NCBI GenBank assembly: GCA_002433465.1
Contig: DJIE01000092.1
Span: 16,717-39,178, forward strand
Direction: 5' to 3'
Source: Salinisphaera sp. UBA6602
GTDB lineage: Bacteria; Pseudomonadota; Gammaproteobacteria; Nevskiales; Salinisphaeraceae
DNA: 22,462 nt
Shown here: piece after piece, positions 17,831 through 22,462 of the stretch
Numbering within the stretch: position 1 is the first letter of the stretch
Layout of the letters: the number at the start of each line of letters is the position of its first letter
Position numbers and translations under genes: made by a program
Notes under the pieces: generated by a model
What the model was told of the DNA's origin: nothing
The model's input: the letters and a program-made list of their open reading frames with translations, nothing else
Databases searched by the model: none

Positions 17831-18589
17831 ATGACGGATACGCAGCAACAGAGCCTGATCGGCGGTTTTCATGCGGTGATGAGCGCGTTGGAAAAACAGC
17901 GCGCGCTGGAATGCATCTGGCTGGCCAGCGGCCGCCGCGACGGCCGTGCCGAAGCATTGCGCCAGGCCGCCGGCGCGCGCGGCGTGGCGATTGCAAGCGC
18001 GGACATGAGCGCGCTGGATGCCATGCTGCCGGAGGTGCGCCATCAGGGCTGTATCGCCCAGCTCGCGCTCGCGCGTGAACAGCGCGAGTCCGATCTGCCG
18101 CAGTTGCTGGCCCAAGCCGAGCGACCGTGGGTGCTCGCGCTCGATCAGGTGCAGGACCCGCACAACCTCGGTGCCTGCCTGCGCAGTGCGGCCGCCGCTG
18201 GGGTGACGGCCGTGATCGCGCCGCGTAAACGCGCCGCCGGTTTGACCGCGGCCGTGCACAAGGTCGCCGCCGGGGCGGCCGAGCGCGTGGCTTTCGTGCC
18301 GGTGACCAATCTCACCCGCGCCATCGCGCGTTTGCAGGAGGAGGGCTTCTGGGCGGTTGGCCTGGACGGCGGCGCCGAGCGCAGCCTGTATGACGAAGCG
18401 CTGCCGGAACGCCTCGTGCTGGTCGCGGGCGGCGAGGAGAAAGGCATTCGCGAACTCACCGCGCGCCAGTGCGATGCGCTGGTGTCGATCCCCATGGCCG
18501 GCGATGTGGAAAGCCTGAACGTGTCGGTGGCCACCGGGGTGGCGCTGTTCGAGGCGCGCCGTCAGCGCCAGGCCGGCATCACGACATGA
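17831..18589 (+). CDS. rlmB: 23S rRNA Gm2251 2'-O-methyltransferase RlmB
   Basis: A SPOUT-class (TrmH family) enzyme that methylates the ribose of G2251 in the P-loop of 23S rRNA. The 252-residue protein has an N-terminal rRNA-binding domain starting LIGGFHAVMSAL and the three SPOUT motifs. Motif 1 is DQVQDPHNLGACLRSA (105-120, with N112 and R118), motif 2 is VAGGEEKGI (198-206), and motif 3 is IPMAGDVESLNVSVATGVAL (220-239), which forms the trefoil knot. The start is ATG 17831 with GAGG six bases upstream; an in-frame start at 17789 would lie beside the upstream terminator. The rnr-to-rlmB order, here interrupted by the lipoprotein gene, is common in gammaproteobacteria. Confidence 0.95.
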   Translation: MTDTQQQSLIGGFHAVMSALEKQRALECIWLASGRRDGRAEALRQAAGARGVAIASADMSALDAMLPEVRHQGCIAQLALAREQRESDLPQLLAQAERPWVLALDQVQDPHNLGACLRSAAAAGVTAVIAPRKRAAGLTAAVHKVAAGAAERVAFVPVTNLTRAIARLQEEGFWAVGLDGGAERSLYDEALPERLVLVAGGEEKGIRELTARQCDALVSIPMAGDVESLNVSVATGVALFEARRQRQAGITT

Positions 18590-18607
18590 ACCGGCCTGCC
18601 AGGCGCG

Positions 18608-18636
18608 TTGCGTTGGGCGCGACAAGCCCTTAGACT
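18608..18636 (+). promoter_or_regulatory. Candidate promoter of the rpsF operon
   Basis: TTGCGT (18608-18613) and TAGACT (18631-18636) are separated by 17 bp and followed by a GC-rich stretch. The matches to consensus are three and four of six, so it is moderate. A start near 18643 would give a leader of about 85 nt before rpsF. Confidence 0.4.
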
Positions 18637-18646
18637 ACCGCGCCTC

Positions 18647-18662
18647 GCGGCGTTCGCGCCGC
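18647..18662 (+). other. UUCG tetraloop hairpin in the rpsF leader
   Basis: GCGGCG (18647-18652), TTCG and CGCCGC (18657-18662) form a very stable six-pair hairpin with a UUCG loop near the predicted 5' end of the ribosomal operon mRNA. No U-tract follows, so 5'-end stabilisation is more likely than termination. Confidence 0.5.
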
Positions 18663-18677
18663 AGTCCTTGCTCCACG

Positions 18678-18708
18678 GCAGATCGAATACGATCGTACCG
18701 GGGGCTGC
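18678..18708 (+). promoter_or_regulatory. Candidate S6:S18 autoregulatory hairpin in the rpsF leader
   Basis: GCAG (18678-18681) can pair with CTGC (18705-18708). ATCG (18682-18685) can pair with CGAT (18690-18693) around the loop AATA. This leaves a one-sided bulge at 18694-18704 that contains CCG. A hairpin with a CCG-containing bulge just upstream of rpsF is the known architecture of the S6:S18 binding element, which mimics the 16S rRNA site and lets the complex repress its own operon. The folding was done by eye only. Confidence 0.45.
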
Positions 18709-18726
18709 AACCCGAAAGGAAACACA

Positions 18727-19086
18727 ATGCGACACTATGAAATCGTGTTTCTGGTCCATCCGGACCAGAGCGAGCAGGTGCCGGCGATGGTCGAAAAATA
18801 TCGCGGCATCATCGAAAACGACAGCGGTACGATCCACCGCCACGAAGACTGGGGCCGTCGTCAGCTGGCCTATCCGATCACCAAGATCCACAAGGCGCAC
18901 TACGTTCTGATGAACGTGGAGTGCTCGCAGGAAGCCCGCGAGGAACTCGAAGACGCGTTCCGCTTCAACGACGCCGTGCTGCGTCATCTGGTGATCGCCC
19001 GTCACAAGGCCGATACCGACCCGTCCCCGCTTGCCAAGAACGCCGAAGATCGCGGCGAACGCAAGCCCGCTGCCAACGCCAGCTAA
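18727..19086 (+). CDS. rpsF: 30S ribosomal protein S6
   Basis: A 119-residue ribosomal protein that binds the 16S central domain as a heterodimer with S18. Typical S6 features are [18 protein letters not shown] at the start, [20 protein letters not shown], and [15 protein letters not shown] near the end, with a short hydrophilic tail ([19 protein letters not shown]). AAGGA eight bases before ATG 18727 is a strong ribosome-binding site. It heads the rpsF-rpsR-rplI operon. The priB gene that lies between rpsF and rpsR in enterics is absent; rpsR follows after 12 nt. Confidence 0.97.
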   Translation: MRHYEIVFLVHPDQSEQVPAMVEKYRGIIENDSGTIHRHEDWGRRQLAYPITKIHKAHYVLMNVECSQEAREELEDAFRFNDAVLRHLVIARHKADTDPSPLAKNAEDRGERKPAANAS

Positions 19087-19098
19087 GGAGTTTCGACC

Positions 19099-19329
19099 AT
19101 GGCCCGTTTTTTCCGTCGCCGTCGTTTTTGCAAGTTCACCGCCGAAGGCGTCGAGGAGATCGATTACAAGGATATCGAGACCCTCAAGCAGTACGTCACC
19201 GAAACCGGCAAGATCGTTCCCAGCCGTATCACCGGCACCGCGGCGCGCTATCAGCGTCAGCTGTCCACCGCGGTCAAGCGTGCGCGTTTTCTCGCGCTGC
19301 TGCCGTACACCGACCGGCATTCGTCCTAG
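19099..19329 (+). CDS. rpsR: 30S ribosomal protein S18
   Basis: A 76-residue, strongly basic protein that binds 16S rRNA together with S6. The N-terminus [13 protein letters not shown], the central [19 protein letters not shown] and the C-terminal [20 protein letters not shown] are diagnostic. Length is standard (75 in E. coli). One N-terminal cysteine (C11) is kept; there is no paired-cysteine zinc site. AGGAG at 19086-19090 overlaps the rpsF stop, and the rpsR stop overlaps the AGGAGG of rplI, so the three cistrons are tightly coupled. Confidence 0.97.
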   Translation: MARFFRRRRFCKFTAEGVEEIDYKDIETLKQYVTETGKIVPSRITGTAARYQRQLSTAVKRARFLALLPYTDRHSS

Positions 19330-19338
19330 GAGGCACCC

Positions 19339-19944
19339 GTGGAAGTCATTCTGCTACAGAAAGTCCGCAACCTCGGCGACCTGGGCGATACCGTCAAGGT
19401 CCGTCCCGGTTACGGCCGCAACTTCTTGATGCCGCGCGGCATCGCGCTGCCGGCCACCAAGGCCAACCTGACCGTGTTCGAAGAGCGTCGCTCCGAGCTG
19501 CAGGCGGCCTCGCAGGAGCGTGAAGACCGTGCCAAGGCACGTGCCGACCAGCTGCGTGGCAAGGAATACGTCATCGCCATGCGCGCCAGTGACGAAGGCA
19601 AGCTCTTCGGCTCCGTGGGCCCGCAGGAAATCTCCGACGCGATCACCGAAGACGGCGTCGAGGTCAGCCCGAAGGAAGTCACGCTGACCGAAGGCACCAT
19701 TCGTCAGGTGGGCGAATACACCGCGACACTGCATCTGCATGCCGAGGTCGAGGTCGAGGTCACCGTGATCGTCGCCCAGAAGACCGACATGGGCATCAAC
19801 ATGCCGCCGCGGCGTGCGGCCGATGAGGCCGAGGAAGACGCCACCGCCGACGAGCTCGACGGCGAGCGCGTCGAGGACGCCGGCGAACCGGCCGACGAAA
19901 CCGGCACCGAAGCCGATGCGCCGCTTGGCGAGCGCGAGGACTGA
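19339..19944 (+). CDS. rplI: 50S ribosomal protein L9 with long acidic tail
   Basis: Binds 23S rRNA near the L1 stalk and influences reading-frame maintenance. The 201-residue product contains a complete L9: the N-terminal rRNA-binding domain MEVILLQKVRNLGDLGD with GYGRNFLMPRG, the long connecting helix (about 41-75), and the C-terminal domain (SDEGKLFGSVGPQEISDAI to VTVIVAQ, ending about 147). About 54 residues follow that normal L9 (about 149 residues) lacks; among the last 41, 19 are Asp or Glu and only two are Arg. The start is GTG 19339 with AGGAGG at 19328-19333. A terminator follows, and there is no sign of a frameshift, since the tail has the same GC-rich codon use. Confidence 0.95.
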   Translation: MEVILLQKVRNLGDLGDTVKVRPGYGRNFLMPRGIALPATKANLTVFEERRSELQAASQEREDRAKARADQLRGKEYVIAMRASDEGKLFGSVGPQEISDAITEDGVEVSPKEVTLTEGTIRQVGEYTATLHLHAEVEVEVTVIVAQKTDMGINMPPRRAADEAEEDATADELDGERVEDAGEPADETGTEADAPLGERED

Positions 19945-19977
19945 TCGCAGATCAGTCGAGGCAATCGTGCCGATTTG

Positions 19978-20006
19978 AAACGCCGCCTTCGGGCGGCGTT
20001 TTTTTT
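19978..20006 (+). terminator. Terminator of the rpsF-rpsR-rplI operon
   Basis: AAACGCCGCC (19978-19987) pairs with GGCGGCGTTT (19992-20001) around a TTCG tetraloop and is followed by more T (run to 20006). This is a textbook intrinsic terminator. A small hairpin CTGATC/GATCAG (19941-19955) just upstream spans the rplI stop. Confidence 0.93.
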
Positions 20007-20096
20007 GGTCGGTGGCGGGCGTAAACTCCAGCTTCATCCGCGTTGCCTGTCACAGGCGGCGCGATTTCCCTTGTTAGCGTAGACAGGCGATTCGCC

Positions 20097-21452
20097 ATGG
20101 CCGAAGCCAAGCTTCCTCCGCATTCCATCGAGGCCGAGCAATCCGTGGTCGGCGGGCTGCTGCTCTCCGAGCGGGCCTGGGACGACGTCGCGGGCCGTAT
20201 TTCCGAAGATGACTTCTATCGCGAGGATCATCGCCTGCTATTCCGCGGGCTCGCCGACCTGGCCGATACCGGCAAACCGCGCGACCTGGTCACCCTCACC
20301 GAATGGCTGCGCAGCCGCGATCTGCTCGAGCGCGCGGGCGGGGCGAGCTATCTCGGCAATCTGGCCGCGGATATTCCCGGGGCGGCCAATATCAAGGCGT
20401 ATGCCGATATCGTGCGCGAGCACTCGGTCATGCGTCAGCTCATCCGGGCAGGCGACCTGATCACCACCATGGGCTTCGAAACCGAGGGGCGCAGCGCCTC
20501 GGAGCTTCTCGAAACCGCCGAAAAGGAAATCTTTGCGATCGCCGAACGCGGCCGGCGCGGTGGTGAAGGTCCGCAGGGCCTGAATTCGTTGTTGACCCAG
20601 GCCGTCAACCGGATCGAGGAGCTGGTATCGAAGGGCGACCAGTTCGCCGGCCTGCCGACCGGGCTCTACAACTTCGACAAGATGACCAACGGCCTGCAGC
20701 CGGCCGACCTGATCATCCTCGCCGGGCGTCCGTCGATGGGTAAGACCAGTCTGGCCATGAACATGGTCGAAAACGCTGCCATCAAGGAGAAGGTGCCGGT
20801 CGCGGTGTTCTCGCTAGAAATGTCCGCCGAGCAGCTGGTCATCCGTATGATTTCCTCCTGGGGGCGAATCGATCAGTCGCGCCTGCGCTCGGGGCGGCTG
20901 ACCGAAGACGATTGGCCGAAGATCACCTCGGCGATCGGCATCATGAACGAAAACGCGCGGCTGTTCATCGACGACACGCCCGCGCTGTCGCCCAGCGAAA
21001 TGCGTGCGCGTGCGCGCCGGCTCAAGCGCGAGCACGACATCGGCCTGGTGATGGTCGACTATCTGCAGCTCATGCAGGTGCCCGGCACCAAGGAAAATCG
21101 CACCAACGAAATCTCCGAGATCTCGCGCTCGCTCAAGGCGTTGGCCAAGGAGCTGGATGTGCCGGTGATCGCGCTGTCCCAGCTCAATCGCCAGCTCGAA
21201 CAGCGCGAGGATCGACGCCCGCGCATGTCGGATTTGCGCGAGTCCGGCGGTATTGAACAGGACGCCGACCTGATCCTTTTCGTCTATCGCGACGAGGTAT
21301 ACAACGAAGACACCCCGGACAAGGGCGTGGCCGAAATCATCATCGGCAAGCATCGTAACGGCCCGACCGGCACCGCCCGTACGGCATTCCTGTCGCATTT
21401 CACCCGCTTCGAGAATCTGCAGGAACACTACGACGAGGATTTCATGGAATGA
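20097..21452 (+). CDS. dnaB: Replicative DNA helicase DnaB
   Basis: The hexameric 5'-3' helicase that unwinds DNA at the replication fork. The 451-residue protein has the N-terminal DnaB domain (about 8-110; PPHSIEAEQSVVGGLL, DDFYREDHRLLF) that contacts primase, a linker helix, and the RecA-like motor. The motor shows Walker A GRPSMGKT (210-217), FSLEMS with catalytic-type E241, Walker B VMVDYLQLM (D321), the SQLNRQLEQREDRRPRMSDL block and the arginine finger region KHRNGPTGT. No intein is present. The start is ATG 20097; in-frame residues from 20043 do not resemble DnaB. The ribosome-binding site is weak. It is followed by alr, as in E. coli. Confidence 0.98.
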   Translation: MAEAKLPPHSIEAEQSVVGGLLLSERAWDDVAGRISEDDFYREDHRLLFRGLADLADTGKPRDLVTLTEWLRSRDLLERAGGASYLGNLAADIPGAANIKAYADIVREHSVMRQLIRAGDLITTMGFETEGRSASELLETAEKEIFAIAERGRRGGEGPQGLNSLLTQAVNRIEELVSKGDQFAGLPTGLYNFDKMTNGLQPADLIILAGRPSMGKTSLAMNMVENAAIKEKVPVAVFSLEMSAEQLVIRMISSWGRIDQSRLRSGRLTEDDWPKITSAIGIMNENARLFIDDTPALSPSEMRARARRLKREHDIGLVMVDYLQLMQVPGTKENRTNEISEISRSLKALAKELDVPVIALSQLNRQLEQREDRRPRMSDLRESGGIEQDADLILFVYRDEVYNEDTPDKGVAEIIIGKHRNGPTGTARTAFLSHFTRFENLQEHYDEDFME

Positions 21453-21483
21453 TGCCGAGTCCCTGCCGACCTGACGCGACGTC

Positions 21484-22462
21484 ATGATTCGCGCTCAGGC
21501 AGTCATCGATCGCGGCGCCCTGGCGCATAACCTGGCTCGGGTACGTGCGCTCGCCCCCGGCAGCCGCGTCTACGCAGCGGTCAAGGCCGATGGCTACGGC
21601 CATGGGGCGGTGACGGTCGCCTGCGCGCTGGACCAGGCAGACGGCTTCGCCGTATCGAGTCTGGATGAAGCGCTGCAGCTGCGCTGGGCCGGCATCGACA
21701 AACCGATCGCGATGCTGTCGCAGCAGCTCGACGAGTTCGTCTGCAACCAGGCCGGCGAGCATGGCTTTGAGCTGGTGCTGTTCCACCCCAGCCAGCTTGC
21801 CGCGCTCGAACACTACGTCGGGCCGGCGCTGAAAGCCTGGGTGAAAATCGATAGCGGCATGCATCGACTGGGCTTTGCCCCCAACGACGTTGACGAGGTC
21901 GAGGCACGTCTGGCGAAGCTCGAGCGCCTCGAGGTGGTCGGCTGGCTCACCCATCTGGCCTGTGCCGATGAGCCGTCGCGACCCGAAACCCAGTCGCAAC
22001 TGGATGTTTTTGCGCGAACCACCGCCGATCGCAGCGGGCTGCGCTCGATCGCGAACTCGGCCGGGGTGCTGGCCTGGCCGGCGGCGCATGCCGACGTGGT
22101 ACGCCCGGGCATCATGCTCTACGGCAGCTCGCCCATGTGCGACCGCGATGCGGCCAGCTACGATCTTCGTCCGGCCATGCACCTGAGCGCGCCGCTGATC
22201 GCCCGCAACCGAATCGCCGCGGGCGAAACGGTGGGCTACGGCGCGACCTGGCGCACGCCCGATGCCATGGATATCGGCGTGATCGGTATCGGCTACGGTG
22301 ACGGCTACCCCAGGCATGCGCCTTCGGGCACGCCGGTGCTCATCGATGGCGTGCAGGTACCGCTGGTGGGGCGCGTGTCGATGGATATGATCACCGTAGA
22401 CCTGCGCGGCGCGCCCAATGCGAAAGTCGGCGATCGGGCGACGCTCTGGGGTAATGGCCTCG
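21484..22462 (+). CDS. alr: Alanine racemase (3' end beyond window)
   Basis: A PLP enzyme that makes D-alanine for peptidoglycan. The window holds 326 codons of an open frame still running at the edge; the E. coli enzyme has 359, so roughly 30-40 residues are missing. PLP-binding lysine K34 lies in YAAVKADGYGHG, and R129 in KIDSGMHRLGF is in place. The second catalytic base is Y252 in VGYGATWRTP, and IGYGDGYPR and VGRVSMDMITVDL are conserved. It starts at ATG 21484, 31 nt after dnaB, with no clear ribosome-binding site. An 11-codon frame from 21452 ends across this ATG and might feed ribosomes to it. It could be the biosynthetic (alr) or catabolic (dadX) form; the dnaB context favours alr. 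Confidence 0.96.
   Translation, partial: MIRAQAVIDRGALAHNLARVRALAPGSRVYAAVKADGYGHGAVTVACALDQADGFAVSSLDEALQLRWAGIDKPIAMLSQQLDEFVCNQAGEHGFELVLFHPSQLAALEHYVGPALKAWVKIDSGMHRLGFAPNDVDEVEARLAKLERLEVVGWLTHLACADEPSRPETQSQLDVFARTTADRSGLRSIANSAGVLAWPAAHADVVRPGIMLYGSSPMCDRDAASYDLRPAMHLSAPLIARNRIAAGETVGYGATWRTPDAMDIGVIGIGYGDGYPRHAPSGTPVLIDGVQVPLVGRVSMDMITVDLRGAPNAKVGDRATLWGNGL

Noticed and set aside
16985..18625. 546-codon minus-strand frame across the lipoprotein, terminator and rlmB
   Set aside because: It crosses two well-supported plus-strand genes and an intrinsic terminator and has no recognisable domain.

Overview
The window is about 22 kb of high-GC chromosome carrying a housekeeping block with gammaproteobacterial order: mutL-miaA-hfq-hflX-hflK-hflC-DUF2065-hisZ-purA, then tRNA-Leu, then rnr-(OmpA-type lipoprotein)-rlmB-rpsF-rpsR-rplI-dnaB-alr. 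The order, the presence of hisZ, the absence of priB between rpsF and rpsR, and a MutL with its own endonuclease motif point to a gammaproteobacterium outside the enterics. The acidic tail on ribosomal protein L9 and the generally acidic proteins would fit a salt-adapted lineage such as Salinisphaeraceae, but that placement is inference.

Left flank (1-4424), the accessory part: 1-374 has no convincing gene but holds two related palindromic elements. It is followed by an overlapping pair, a TSUP-type membrane transporter and an FAD/NAD-binding oxidoreductase (375-2302). A terminator separates these from a minus-strand pair, a Fur/PerR-type metalloregulator followed by a clade-3 haem catalase. 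A strong palindromic operator candidate lies just upstream of the regulator, so this looks like a self-controlled peroxide-defence unit.

Centre (4573-14336): mismatch repair (mutL), tRNA modification (miaA), the sRNA chaperone hfq, the ribosome-rescue GTPase hflX, the FtsH-modulating hflK/hflC membrane complex, a small DUF2065 membrane protein, the histidine-pathway regulator hisZ and purA. Most gaps are short or overlapping, suggesting co-transcription. The exception is a 335-nt gap before hflK that holds a good sigma-70 promoter candidate.

Right (14337-22462): a bidirectional terminator, a tRNA-Leu(CAG) on the minus strand with a near-consensus promoter, and RNase R starting from TTG. Next come a glycine-zipper/OmpA lipoprotein, the rRNA methyltransferase rlmB, the ribosomal operon rpsF-rpsR-rplI with a candidate S6:S18 autoregulatory hairpin, then dnaB and a truncated alr.

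I found no CRISPR array, insertion sequence, integrase or obviously new multi-gene system. The most unusual items are a roughly 54-residue insertion in the SPFH domain of HflK, the uncharacterised TSUP/oxidoreductase pair with its palindromic upstream region, the long hflK leader, and the acidic L9 tail.
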